A stretch of 64,000 nucleotides of DNA from Clostridia bacterium (lineage in GTDB: Bacteria > Bacillota > Clostridia > Christensenellales > Aristaeellaceae), in contig JAFUFB010000002.1 in the NCBI GenBank assembly GCA_017470145.1, positions 1-64,000 of the forward strand, read 5' to 3'. The translations under genes were made by a program, and so were the position numbers. The notes beneath the pieces are model-generated. The model was not told the DNA's origin. It ran no database searches and saw only the letters and a list, made by a program, of their open reading frames with translations. Positions 44,462 through 53,074 of this stretch are shown here, piece by piece (positions within the stretch are counted from its first letter, which is position 1; each line of letters starts with the position of its first letter).

Positions 44462-45163
44462 ATGGCGATTGTGGAATTGAAGGACGTATCCCGGGTGTAT
44501 CGGAACGGCGACCATGAGCAGTACGCGCTGAATCATGTGAATCTGGCCCTGGACGAAGGCAAATTCGTGGTGGTGCTGGGGCCCAGCGGCGCTGGGAAGA
44601 GCACGCTGCTGAACCTGCTGGGCGGGCTGGATAACCCCACCAGCGGAACCATCCTGGTGGATGGGAAGGACATTTCCACCCTGAAGGATGATGAAATGGC
44701 GGATTACCGAGCGGCAAAGGTGGGCTTCGTTTTCCAGAGCTATAACCTGATTCCGACCCTGACAGTGCAGGAGAATGTGGCCCTGGTCAAGGAAATCGCG
44801 CCCCATCCCCTGAGCAGCCATGATATGATCGCGGCGGTGGGCCTGGCGGACCATGTGCACCATTTCCCCTCTGAGCTCTCCGGTGGCGAGCAGCAGCGGG
44901 TGTCCATCGCCCGGGCCCTGGCCAAGAATCCGAAGATTCTGCTGTGCGACGAGCCCACCGGCGCCCTGGACAGCGAGACCGGCGTCATGGTGCTGAAGCT
45001 GCTGCTGTCCATGGCCCGGGAGATGGGGAAGACCATCATCATCGTGACCCATAACCAGCAAATTGCCAAGATGGCGGACACGGTGGTCCGGGTAAAAAAT
45101 GGCCGCGTCGTTTCCTGCGAGAATCAGGAAAACCCGCTGACGGCGGAAGAGGTGGAGTGGTAA
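44462..45163 (+). CDS. ABC transporter ATP-binding protein (MacB/LolD-like)
   Basis: A 233-residue ATPase for an exporter. Walker A GPSGAGKST (about 41-49), Q-loop FQSYNLIPTLTVQEN, signature LSGGEQQRVSIARAL, Walker B LLCDEPTGALD and switch His in IIVTHNQQIAKM are complete. The start has AAGGAGCAAGGGAGC upstream. It lies one base before the FtsX-type permease and shares its promoter and operator; together they form an exporter of a peptide, lipid or drug. Confidence 0.9.
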   Translation: MAIVELKDVSRVYRNGDHEQYALNHVNLALDEGKFVVVLGPSGAGKSTLLNLLGGLDNPTSGTILVDGKDISTLKDDEMADYRAAKVGFVFQSYNLIPTLTVQENVALVKEIAPHPLSSHDMIAAVGLADHVHHFPSELSGGEQQRVSIARALAKNPKILLCDEPTGALDSETGVMVLKLLLSMAREMGKTIIIVTHNQQIAKMADTVVRVKNGRVVSCENQENPLTAEEVEW

Positions 45164-45164
45164 G

Positions 45165-47438
45165 ATGCTGCGCAGAAAGCTATTTCGAACCATGCTGCGA
45201 TACAAGGCCCAGTTCATCTCCATGATCATCATGATCGCCCTGGGCGTCGGCGTGTTTATCGGCTTCAATATGGAATGGTACAGCCTGGAGGTGGATACCA
45301 ACGAGATCTTCGAGGCCACCGGCTTCGCGGATTATCGGATTTTCTCCGAGGCGGGGTTCACCAAGGCGGATCTGGAAAAGATTTTAGCCATCGACGGGGT
45401 GGAGGACGCCACACGCTACCTCTCCGTCAATACCACCGTGCAGGGGGATACGGACGTCATCGCTCTAACGGTGAACGAGAATATGAACGTCTCCGGGCTG
45501 CTGCTGATGGCCGGGGAACCCTACGACCCGGAGAGCCAGGACGGCATCTGGCTGTCGGACCAGTACGCGGAGAAGAACGGGGTTTCGGTAGGGGACGAGC
45601 TGACCCTGACCTATAAGCTGCTGAGCCTGAAGGGGACGGTAAAGGGCCTGGTGAAGTCCAGCGAATATATGATCTGTATTCCGGACGAGACTCAGCTGAT
45701 GCCCGATTACACGTCCTATGGCTTTGCTTTCATCTCTCCGGCCATGCTGAAGAAGGCCATCTTCTTCGAGTTCTACGCCCAGATCAATGTGCGGACGGGG
45801 ATGGAGAAGGCGGAGTTTGTGGCCGCGGCGGAGGAGACCCTGAGCAAGACCACCCTGATTTTAGGGAAGGACGAGACCGTCTCCTGGGCGGAAACCCAGG
45901 GGGAAATCGAGGAAGGGAAAACCATGGGGTCCATCCTGCCGGTGCTCTTCCTGGCCATCGCAGTGCTGACCATGGTGACCACCATGCACCGGATCACCGC
46001 CAATGAGAAGACCCAGATCGGCACCCTGAAGGCCCTGGGGTTCCATAATCGCCGGATCATCACCCACTATACGGTGTACGCCCTGACCATTGGTATCATC
46101 GGCTCCCTGCTGGGCGTCGGGCTGGGATATCTGCTGGGCTGGTACATCTTAAGCCCGGGCGGCGCTATGGCGACCTATATCGATCTGCCCTCCTGGGCGC
46201 TGCATACGCCTTTGTTCTGCTGGGCGGTGCTGGGATTCATCCTGATTTTCCTGACCTTGATCGGCTTCCTCAGTGTGCGGAAGATGCTGGCGGGCACGGC
46301 GGCCGACGCCCTGCGGCCCTATACGCCCCGGAAAATGCGGCATCTGGCCATCGAGGAGACGAAGCTCTTCAAGTCCCTGGATTTCGGCTCCAAATGGAAC
46401 CTGCGGGATTCCCTGCGGCATAAGAGCCGCAGCTTCATGACCCTGTTCGGCATCATCGGCTGCATGATTTTGTTGGTGGGCGGCCTGGGCATGAAGGACA
46501 CTATGGACGCCTTTATCGAATCCTTCTATAACCAGTCCATCCGGTATGAAAACCGCGTCAATCTGGACACGGAGAGCGTGACCAATGAGGAAGCGGAAAC
46601 CCTGGCGGCGGAGTACCAGGGGGATTGGAGCGCCATCGCCAGCGTGCAGCTGGGAGACGCCCCCGCCAGCCTGGAGGTATATCACATTACCCAGGATCTG
46701 GTGCGCTTCCCGGACGAGGGTACGGGCTATATTGAATTGAACGACGAGGGAGCCTGGGTCTGCGCTCGCATCGCCAAGAAGCATCAGCTGCAGGCAGGGG
46801 ACAGCATTGCGGTATCTCCCTATGGCAGCGACGAAAGCTACACCCTGCGGGTGGCGGGGGTGACCCGCGCCATGACGGAGAGCATCGTGATGACGGACGC
46901 CTATGCCCGCAGCGTAGGGTATGATTATCAGATCAATACCATCTATACCCGGGAGACGCAGATCGAGGCGAACAAGCATATCCTGAATGCCCAGAGCAAG
47001 CAGGCCATCATGGATTCCTTCGACACCTTTATGGAGCTGATGAACGTGATGGTGTTCCTGCTGGTGGTGGCCGCGGTGGTGCTGGGCGTGGTGGTGCTGT
47101 ATAACCTGGGGGTGATGAGTTACACCGAGCGGTACCGGGAGATGGCCACGCTGAAGGTGCTGGGCTTCAAGGACCGCAAGATCGGCCGCCTGCTGATCAG
47201 CCAGAATCTGTGGCTGACGGTCATCGGTGTTGTCATTGGCCTCTTCGCCGGCTGGGGGGTACTGAAATATCTGCTGGAGGCCCTGGCGGGAGAATATGAG
47301 CTGATTCTGGTCATCGGTCCGGTGACCTATCTGGTCAGCATCCTGCTCACCTTTGGCGTCAGCCTGATCGTGGGCTTGATGGTAGCCCGGAAGAACAAGC
47401 ACATCGACATGGTCGCCGCCCTGAAGACGGAAGAATAA
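45165..47438 (+). CDS. FtsX/MacB-type ABC permease
   Basis: A 757-residue permease with two FtsX domains. The first helix (KAQFISMIIMIALGVGVFIGFNM) is followed by a large extracellular MacB-like core (about 40-245) and three more helices; this unit then repeats from about 430 (LFGIIGCMILLVGGLGMKD, extracellular part with YENRVNLDTESV, last three helices with VVLYNLGVMSYTERYREMATLKVLGF). The FtsX signatures 'EKTQIGTLKALGF' and 'REMATLKVLGF' mark both cytosolic loops. Probably a defence or stress efflux pump under the MarR-like operator. Length suits the two-FtsX class of Firmicutes. Confidence 0.88.
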   Translation: MLRRKLFRTMLRYKAQFISMIIMIALGVGVFIGFNMEWYSLEVDTNEIFEATGFADYRIFSEAGFTKADLEKILAIDGVEDATRYLSVNTTVQGDTDVIALTVNENMNVSGLLLMAGEPYDPESQDGIWLSDQYAEKNGVSVGDELTLTYKLLSLKGTVKGLVKSSEYMICIPDETQLMPDYTSYGFAFISPAMLKKAIFFEFYAQINVRTGMEKAEFVAAAEETLSKTTLILGKDETVSWAETQGEIEEGKTMGSILPVLFLAIAVLTMVTTMHRITANEKTQIGTLKALGFHNRRIITHYTVYALTIGIIGSLLGVGLGYLLGWYILSPGGAMATYIDLPSWALHTPLFCWAVLGFILIFLTLIGFLSVRKMLAGTAADALRPYTPRKMRHLAIEETKLFKSLDFGSKWNLRDSLRHKSRSFMTLFGIIGCMILLVGGLGMKDTMDAFIESFYNQSIRYENRVNLDTESVTNEEAETLAAEYQGDWSAIASVQLGDAPASLEVYHITQDLVRFPDEGTGYIELNDEGAWVCARIAKKHQLQAGDSIAVSPYGSDESYTLRVAGVTRAMTESIVMTDAYARSVGYDYQINTIYTRETQIEANKHILNAQSKQAIMDSFDTFMELMNVMVFLLVVAAVVLGVVVLYNLGVMSYTERYREMATLKVLGFKDRKIGRLLISQNLWLTVIGVVIGLFAGWGVLKYLLEALAGEYELILVIGPVTYLVSILLTFGVSLIVGLMVARKNKHIDMVAALKTEE

Positions 47439-47465
47439 GACATCCAGCGCGAAAGCAGCTAACCC

Positions 47466-47502
47466 AAAACGCCCTATCTCCTTTTCGGGGATAGGGCGTT
47501 TT
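47466..47502. terminator. Bidirectional terminator
   Basis: AAAACGCCCTATC (47466-47478) and GATAGGGCGTTTT (47490-47502) form a perfect 13-bp stem with T/A tails on both strands, between convergent genes. Confidence 0.9.
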
Positions 47503-47515
47503 GGTTAGTATGGTT

Positions 47516-50191
47516 CTATTTGACCGCCTGGTGAATCCAGTCCAGGGACAGGGTTTGCTTTGGCTGGAAGTCAGCGGAGATAATATAATCATAGATGGCC
47601 TGCTGCAGCGCCCGGGCTTCTGGATACTGTTGCAGCTGATGAAGCCCCAGGGAAGAAACCAGTAATTTTCCAGCGCCGCACCGGCACTCGAACAGCTGGG
47701 CCATAGGCCGCAGGAAAGCATAGGAATCCATTTCTTCCACGATACATTCGATGCGATTGGGCAGAATCATGGCCCGTTGGGTTGCCATGGGCCACCATTG
47801 CCAATTGGTATGGCTTTCTGTGGGAAAATGCCGGAACAAGGGATGCGATGTATCGATCAGCTGACCCATGCCTCCCGCCTGTTCCGGGAAGGTACATACG
47901 GACCAGAAATCTGGACTAAACTGGGCGGGAATAGAATGCGGAAGAGCCTCCGCCGTGCTGTCCGGGGACAAATACACCGTTCCCCCGGCAGCCAGGACTT
48001 CCTTCGCGGTTGCGTCCAGCGCCCGGCATTCATATACCTCCGCCGGACAACGAGGGGTGATCTGGGGATAAACCCACAGGGGATAGGTGTTCTCAAACCC
48101 GGCGAAGGAGAGGGTCAAGGTCAGTTTCTCGGCCGAGGCGGCCTCTGGCAGGGTCAAAGATAGCAAGCCCAGATCGGTCAGGCTGCCGGCCGGGGCGGAA
48201 ATCTCCGGCAGGGAACCTTCCAAGGAAAGGGAGACTCCTTCCAGACGCCACTGGAGAGGCGCGACGAGCTCTTTTTTGCCATAGTTTGCCAGCTTGATTT
48301 GGACGGAAAGGTTTTCTCCACAGACGAAGGTAAACCGGGGCAGCAATGCCAGGGGCAGCACATCCCGGAAGAAAGCAGCGAAGCGCTCCGGCTGGGCAAA
48401 GGCGTAAGGCTTGGGGTGCAGATGAGCGTTCATCATGCCCACCAGTGCGGTACCCTGTCCCGGGAAGTCTTGAATCCCCAGCAGAGAGATTCCGCTGTAG
48501 CCTTCCGTGCGCAGGGCTGCTTCCACTTCCGCCCGATAGCACAGAAGGGAGCTTTCGCCTGTCGCTTCTACCCTGCGGGCCCAATCTCCCTCCAGCCCCT
48601 TCTCCTGCACCTTCCGCTGGATATGCTTCAGGTTCTCTGGACTGGTGACGCCGCGATACTCTTGAATCTCCGCGAAATCAGGCAGAACTTCATATTGCCC
48701 CACCTCAAAGGAGAAGATGGACTGGGCGGTTCTCCGGCGCAGCTCCGCCACCGCCGGATCATAGGTTCGCCGCAAATCAGGGTAGGCATGGTTCAGCCAT
48801 CCCTCCGGCCCCGGGTTGGTGGCTCTGGTTTCCAAGCTTTCCAGACACATGGAAGTATAGAAATCGCTTTCAGGATCCGGACCCAGGGCACCGTAATGTG
48901 GGTTGGAACCGTTGGCATACAGGCGGGTAGGATCATAGGCGCGGGCTTCCTGCAGCAGTTGATCCATGAAGGCATGACCGGCTTTGTCTGCATGAAGTTC
49001 ATTCCCGAAGCTCAGCATCACAAAGGAAGGGTGATTTGCCAGGCAGCGTAATATCTGCATAAGCTCTGCCTGATAATAACTCCGGGCCTCCTCGGAGGCG
49101 AAGGCATGCTCCGGATCCCAGTGGGACAGCTCCGGCTGCATCAGCATCCCCAGCTGATCCGCGGCGAGGAAGGCGGCTTCCGGCGGACAATGGCTGTGGA
49201 ACCGCATGCAGTTCACGCCGTAGCTCCGGTATTTTTGCAGAATATCCAGCCAGGCTTCCACCGTCATGGGAATGTAGCCCGTTTCCGGAAAAACGGCACA
49301 ATTGGCTTCGCTGCGCAGGAAAATGCGCCGGCCATTCAGCGTCAGGCATCCGTTTTGAGTACAGAAGTCCCGCAGGCCAAAGGAAACGCTGCGTGAATCC
49401 AGCCCTGGAGCGGAAACGGTCAGCTCCTGCAGGTTTCCCTCCTCCAGATCCCAACGCAGAGCATCGGGCCCTGCCTTCAGCCCTCGCAGCCAAATCTCCC
49501 GCAGACCGGGGGTAACCTGAACAACCATGGAAGCAGGCTGCGCCAAGGCAGAACTGTTCACCTGGATTTCTCCCTGCCAGGACTGGGACGCGTTTATTTC
49601 GATGCAGACGTCCAGATGATCTCCCTGGGGATAGACCCGCAGGTCAGAGAAAAATACAGGCTCTTCCACCCGCAGATAGAGAGAACCCAGCAAGCCGTTC
49701 CAGTTGGTCTGGGTTTCATCCGAGGCGGCAGAGGCGTAGACGATGGCCTCCCGGGGCCAGCCTGGATAGCTGTTGTCCGAAAGGAAGGTCAGTTCATCCT
49801 GCCCGGTAACCAGATCGGTGACCTCAAAAGTATAGGGGGTGGAAATGTTCGCCGGGCGAAGCGAGGATACCTCCTGGCCGTTGACCAAAAGGCGCAGATG
49901 GCGAGCCCGTTCCACGTCCACAAACACTCGTTTCCCCTGGGGAAATGCCCAGGAAATGGTTTTGCTGATTTGGGCCTGCCCTTCAAACAGATAATTTCGA
50001 GTCAGCCGGGTGACAATGGGATCCCCTTCCTGCCAGAAGCCGATGCGCTGAACCTCATCCACCTTCCACTGGCGCAAAGGATCATCCGGATGGCCCAAAC
50101 CAGCTTCATCCAGAGTGCCGGGGAGGCGAATTTCACCTCGCTGCCCGGGAATTTCACAGGTCCATATTCCAGCAAGGTCAATGATGTTCAT
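47516..50191 (-). CDS. Glycoside hydrolase family 2 protein
   Basis: An 891-residue GH2-superfamily enzyme: N-terminal sugar-binding domain (MNIIDLAGIWTC ... IRLPGTLDEAG), immunoglobulin-like domain, TIM barrel and a long C-terminal beta part. The acid/base Glu is likely in MLSFGNELH and the nucleophile Glu in SIFSFEVGQYEVLPDF, a motif shared by large uncharacterised GH2 proteins. There is no NxK motif, so it is not a glucuronidase. No signal peptide. ATG 50191 follows AAGGAGG; the longer frame to 50320 has no start signal. It is divergent from the exonuclease gene, with its own promoter. Substrate unknown, perhaps a beta-linked galactoside or arabinoside. Confidence 0.85.
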   Translation of the reverse strand: MNIIDLAGIWTCEIPGQRGEIRLPGTLDEAGLGHPDDPLRQWKVDEVQRIGFWQEGDPIVTRLTRNYLFEGQAQISKTISWAFPQGKRVFVDVERARHLRLLVNGQEVSSLRPANISTPYTFEVTDLVTGQDELTFLSDNSYPGWPREAIVYASAASDETQTNWNGLLGSLYLRVEEPVFFSDLRVYPQGDHLDVCIEINASQSWQGEIQVNSSALAQPASMVVQVTPGLREIWLRGLKAGPDALRWDLEEGNLQELTVSAPGLDSRSVSFGLRDFCTQNGCLTLNGRRIFLRSEANCAVFPETGYIPMTVEAWLDILQKYRSYGVNCMRFHSHCPPEAAFLAADQLGMLMQPELSHWDPEHAFASEEARSYYQAELMQILRCLANHPSFVMLSFGNELHADKAGHAFMDQLLQEARAYDPTRLYANGSNPHYGALGPDPESDFYTSMCLESLETRATNPGPEGWLNHAYPDLRRTYDPAVAELRRRTAQSIFSFEVGQYEVLPDFAEIQEYRGVTSPENLKHIQRKVQEKGLEGDWARRVEATGESSLLCYRAEVEAALRTEGYSGISLLGIQDFPGQGTALVGMMNAHLHPKPYAFAQPERFAAFFRDVLPLALLPRFTFVCGENLSVQIKLANYGKKELVAPLQWRLEGVSLSLEGSLPEISAPAGSLTDLGLLSLTLPEAASAEKLTLTLSFAGFENTYPLWVYPQITPRCPAEVYECRALDATAKEVLAAGGTVYLSPDSTAEALPHSIPAQFSPDFWSVCTFPEQAGGMGQLIDTSHPLFRHFPTESHTNWQWWPMATQRAMILPNRIECIVEEMDSYAFLRPMAQLFECRCGAGKLLVSSLGLHQLQQYPEARALQQAIYDYIISADFQPKQTLSLDWIHQAVK

Positions 50192-50240
50192 TCTGCATTC
50201 CTCCTTCTGTTCGTACCGCTCTGGCCGGTTATCTGAGCGT

Positions 50241-50270
50241 ATTCTATCACAAAGTGAAAAGATCGGTAAA
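50241..50270 (-). promoter_or_regulatory. Promoter of the GH2 gene
   Basis: On the minus strand TTTACC (50270-50265), an 18-bp spacer and TAGAAT (50246-50241). Confidence 0.55.
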
Positions 50271-50281
50271 GATAAATGTGA

Positions 50282-50300
50282 ATGGGGAAACTTTCCCCAT
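50282..50300. promoter_or_regulatory. Perfect 19-bp palindrome between divergent promoters
   Basis: ATGGGGAAACTTTCCCCAT has 9-bp arms around one base. It lies midway between the -35 boxes of the GH2 and exonuclease promoters, so a bound regulator could act on both. Confidence 0.55.
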
Positions 50301-50301
50301 C

Positions 50302-50330
50302 TTGAATTATTTGACTGCATGGGCTATACT
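50302..50330 (+). promoter_or_regulatory. Promoter of the exonuclease operon
   Basis: TTGAAT (50302-50307), a 17-bp spacer and TATACT (50325-50330). Confidence 0.65.
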
Positions 50331-50384
50331 ACCCCTCGTGCTTCGGCATAGTTGAGTAGAGATGGTAAGGAGACCTGTCGGCTT

Positions 50385-51311
50385 ATGCAATATATTATTC
50401 TGGACCTGGAGTGGAACCAGCCCATCTCCTGGCAGAGCCCGGTATACAAGCAAATCGGCAATAAGTTGATATTCGAAATGATCCAGATCGGCGCGGTGAA
50501 GCTGGATCAAAATCTGCAGATCGCGGACGCCTTGTCCCTGCCCATCGCCCCCACCCATTATATTCAGATCCATCCCCGCATCCGCAAGATGACGGGCCTG
50601 GGGAACGAGGAGCTGGCGGGGGCGCCGGCTTTCCGGGAGGCGTTGGAGCAGTTCGCGGCCTGGTGTGGAGAGGATTATGTGCTGCTGACCTGGGGCTGCG
50701 ACGATGTGTCCGTGCTGCAGCAGAACATCGACTTCTTCGAGTGCCAGGATATCTCCCTGGCCCCCCTGTGCGATATTCAAAAGCTGTTCACCCAGGTCCA
50801 TTCCCTGAAGGATCGGCCCTCCCTGAAGAAGGCCATGGAGCAGATGAACATCGCGCCGGACGAATCCATGGCCTTCCATAACGCCCGGAACGATGCCTGG
50901 TATACGGCGCTGGTTTTCCAGACGCTGCCGGATCCCGCCGCCGTGCTGGAATACACCCAGACCCCCAAGTCCCTGATTCATAAGCCCCGGAAAACCCGGG
51001 AGCGCACCGCAATGACGCCCTATCCCTCCGTTCAGGCCGCGCTGGAAAGCGACCTGGCTTTGAAGCCCACCTGCCCCCGCTGCGGCAGGATTTTGGCCCT
51101 GGATGGCGAATATGTACTACAGAGTCCGGATAAATACATCACCATCGGAAAATGCCGCGGCCATGGAAAAATGCTGTTGCGGCTGGCGTTGCGAACAGAG
51201 GAGGAGGGGCATGTGCTGATGCGCAGGTCCGTCGCCCCCGCCAGCTATTCCAACATCGCCTATGTGCACACCAAGCAGTTCCAGGCCCGGCAGCGAGAGG
51301 GAATATCGTAA
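50385..51311 (+). CDS. DnaQ-like 3'-5' exonuclease family protein
   Basis: A 308-residue protein with an N-terminal DEDDh exonuclease fold: DLEWNQP (first Asp/Glu), the second Asp in TWGCDD, and AFHNARNDAWYTALVF (last His and Asp), about residues 5-190. The C-terminal part carries CPRCGRI and a later KCRGHG, suggesting a zinc ribbon (about 225-275). Similar clostridial proteins are annotated as exonucleases of unknown role, perhaps in RNA processing. ATG 50385 is chosen since LDLEWNQP must be near the N-terminus; a TTG at 50352 is unlikely. A nucleoside kinase follows 15 bp later and is probably co-transcribed. Confidence 0.8.
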   Translation: MQYIILDLEWNQPISWQSPVYKQIGNKLIFEMIQIGAVKLDQNLQIADALSLPIAPTHYIQIHPRIRKMTGLGNEELAGAPAFREALEQFAAWCGEDYVLLTWGCDDVSVLQQNIDFFECQDISLAPLCDIQKLFTQVHSLKDRPSLKKAMEQMNIAPDESMAFHNARNDAWYTALVFQTLPDPAAVLEYTQTPKSLIHKPRKTRERTAMTPYPSVQAALESDLALKPTCPRCGRILALDGEYVLQSPDKYITIGKCRGHGKMLLRLALRTEEEGHVLMRRSVAPASYSNIAYVHTKQFQARQREGIS

Positions 51312-51326
51312 AAGGAGGGCGATCCC

Positions 51327-52973
51327 ATGTTGGTTCGAGCCAATCAGAGAGAGGTCAACCTGCCGGAAGGGACCAGGGTGCAGGCCTGTCTGGAGGCCCT
51401 GGAGGCTTTCCCGGCCGGGACCCTGGCGGCGCTGAAGGGCGGCGTGGCCGTGGAGCTGAACAGCCCGGTGAAGGAAGATTGCACCTTGCTGCCCCTGACC
51501 CTGGAGCACGAGGAAGGCCGGCGCATCTATGAGCGCTCCCTGCGCTTCGTGATGCTGCTGGCCTTGAAGCACCTTTTCCCCTACGAACAGGTGCGCATCG
51601 AATATTCCGTGGGATACGGCGTGTTCGTGCGGCTGCCGGGGCGGAATCTGCATCGGCAGGAGATCGTCCGGATTGAGAACGAGATGCGCCGGATTATCGG
51701 CCTGGATCTCCCCTTTGAAAAGAAGCGCTGGACCCGGGAGGCGGCCATCGATTATTTCACCGAGGAGCAGCAGCCGGACAAGGTGGAGCTGCTGGAAAGA
51801 CGCCCCTTCCCCTATTTTGACATGTATGCCATCGACGGTATGTGGGAATATTTCTACGGCATCATGGCCCCCTCCACGGGCAAGGTGGCGGTGTTCACCC
51901 TGTTCGAATTGCGGGGCGGCTTCGTGCTGCAGCTGCCCGCCGGGGCGGATTTCGATCACGCCGCGCCCTACCTCTATCGCCCCAAGCATCTGGATATCTT
52001 CAACCAGAGCGCCAAATGGTGCGACATCCTGGGCATTCGCAATGTGCCGGACGTGGCGGCTATGATCGAGAATCACGGGCTGCGGAATTTCATCCGCGTC
52101 AACGAAGCACTGCATGAAGGGGCCCTGAGCGAAATCGCCCAGAGGATCAGCCAGCAGTATCGCCACGTGGTGCTGGTGGCGGGGCCCTCCTCCAGCGGGA
52201 AGACTACCTTTGCTGGCCGCCTGGCGGTGCATCTGCAGGTGCAGGGGCATCCTTCCCGGCGGATCTCCATGGACGATTTTTACATCGATCGGAATCGGAT
52301 CCCCCTGGCGCCAGACGGCACGGTGGATCTGGAATCCCCCCAGGCTTTGGACCTGCCCCTGATGGCGGAAAAGATCACCGCCTTGCTGGAGGGGGAGACG
52401 GTGGCCATGCCCACCTTCAATTTCCAGACCGGAAAGCAGGAATACGTCACGGAGCCCATCTCCCTGCGGCCGGACGAGGTGCTGATCTTAGAGGGCATCC
52501 ACGGGTTGAATCCCCAGATTTCCTCCCTCTTCCCCCCGGAGGAGGTGTATCGGGTCTTCGTTTCCGCCCTGACCTGCCTGAACCTGGACGATCACAACCG
52601 CATCCGTACCACGGACGTGCGGCTGCTGCGGCGGGTGGTGCGGGATCATCAGTTCCGGGGCACCGCGCCGGAGGAAACCCTGGCCATGTGGCCCAGCGTC
52701 CGCAAGGGGGAGGAGAAATGGATCTTCCCCTATCAGGAGAACGCTGACAGCATGTTCAACACCGCGCTGCATTATGAGCTGCCGGTGCTGAAAAGCTCGG
52801 TGTACGAGCTGCTGCGGCAGATTCCGGAGTCCTCGCCAACCTACCTGCTGGCCCGGCGGCTCATCAAGACCCTGAACTATCTGCCGGATGTGCCGGAGGA
52901 GATTTGGAACGAGATTCCACCCCTGAGCCTGCTGCGGGAATTCATCGGGGGCTGCACCCTGGAAGAAAAGTAA
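51327..52973 (+). CDS. Uridine-kinase-like nucleoside kinase with TGS-type N-terminus
   Basis: A 548-residue fused protein known across clostridia. The first ~60 residues resemble a TGS domain (VNLPEGTRVQACLEALE), the middle (about 60-270) resembles the threonyl-tRNA-synthetase second additional domain (ERSLRFVMLLALKHLFP, YSVGYGVFV), and the end is a uridine/cytidine-kinase P-loop domain: GPSSSGKTTFAGRL (about 287-300), MDDFYIDR and LILEGIHGLNP. The kinase should phosphorylate nucleosides; the function of the tRNA-synthetase-like part is unknown. Start has AAAGGAGGGCGATCCC. It follows the exonuclease gene in one unit. Confidence 0.85.
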   Translation: MLVRANQREVNLPEGTRVQACLEALEAFPAGTLAALKGGVAVELNSPVKEDCTLLPLTLEHEEGRRIYERSLRFVMLLALKHLFPYEQVRIEYSVGYGVFVRLPGRNLHRQEIVRIENEMRRIIGLDLPFEKKRWTREAAIDYFTEEQQPDKVELLERRPFPYFDMYAIDGMWEYFYGIMAPSTGKVAVFTLFELRGGFVLQLPAGADFDHAAPYLYRPKHLDIFNQSAKWCDILGIRNVPDVAAMIENHGLRNFIRVNEALHEGALSEIAQRISQQYRHVVLVAGPSSSGKTTFAGRLAVHLQVQGHPSRRISMDDFYIDRNRIPLAPDGTVDLESPQALDLPLMAEKITALLEGETVAMPTFNFQTGKQEYVTEPISLRPDEVLILEGIHGLNPQISSLFPPEEVYRVFVSALTCLNLDDHNRIRTTDVRLLRRVVRDHQFRGTAPEETLAMWPSVRKGEEKWIFPYQENADSMFNTALHYELPVLKSSVYELLRQIPESSPTYLLARRLIKTLNYLPDVPEEIWNEIPPLSLLREFIGGCTLEEK

Positions 52974-53005
52974 AAGACATCGCATTGGATCGTTCCCCTC
53001 TGTCG

Positions 53006-53029
53006 GGCGTGGGGCAAGGGCTCCACGCC
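53006..53029 (+). other. Stem-loop upstream of argH
   Basis: GGCGTGG (53006-53012) pairs with CCACGCC (53023-53029). No T-run follows, so it is not an ordinary terminator; it may shape the argH leader. Nothing else was recognised in the 101-bp gap. Confidence 0.3.
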
Positions 53030-53074
53030 TGATCTGCCCCTGGAAGACAAGAAAGAAAAGGAGCAAGTGTACAG

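Noticed and set aside
50311..50330. TTGACT/TATACT pair as a promoter
   Set aside because: Spacing is only 8 bp; the TTGAAT at 50302 with a 17-bp spacer is preferred.
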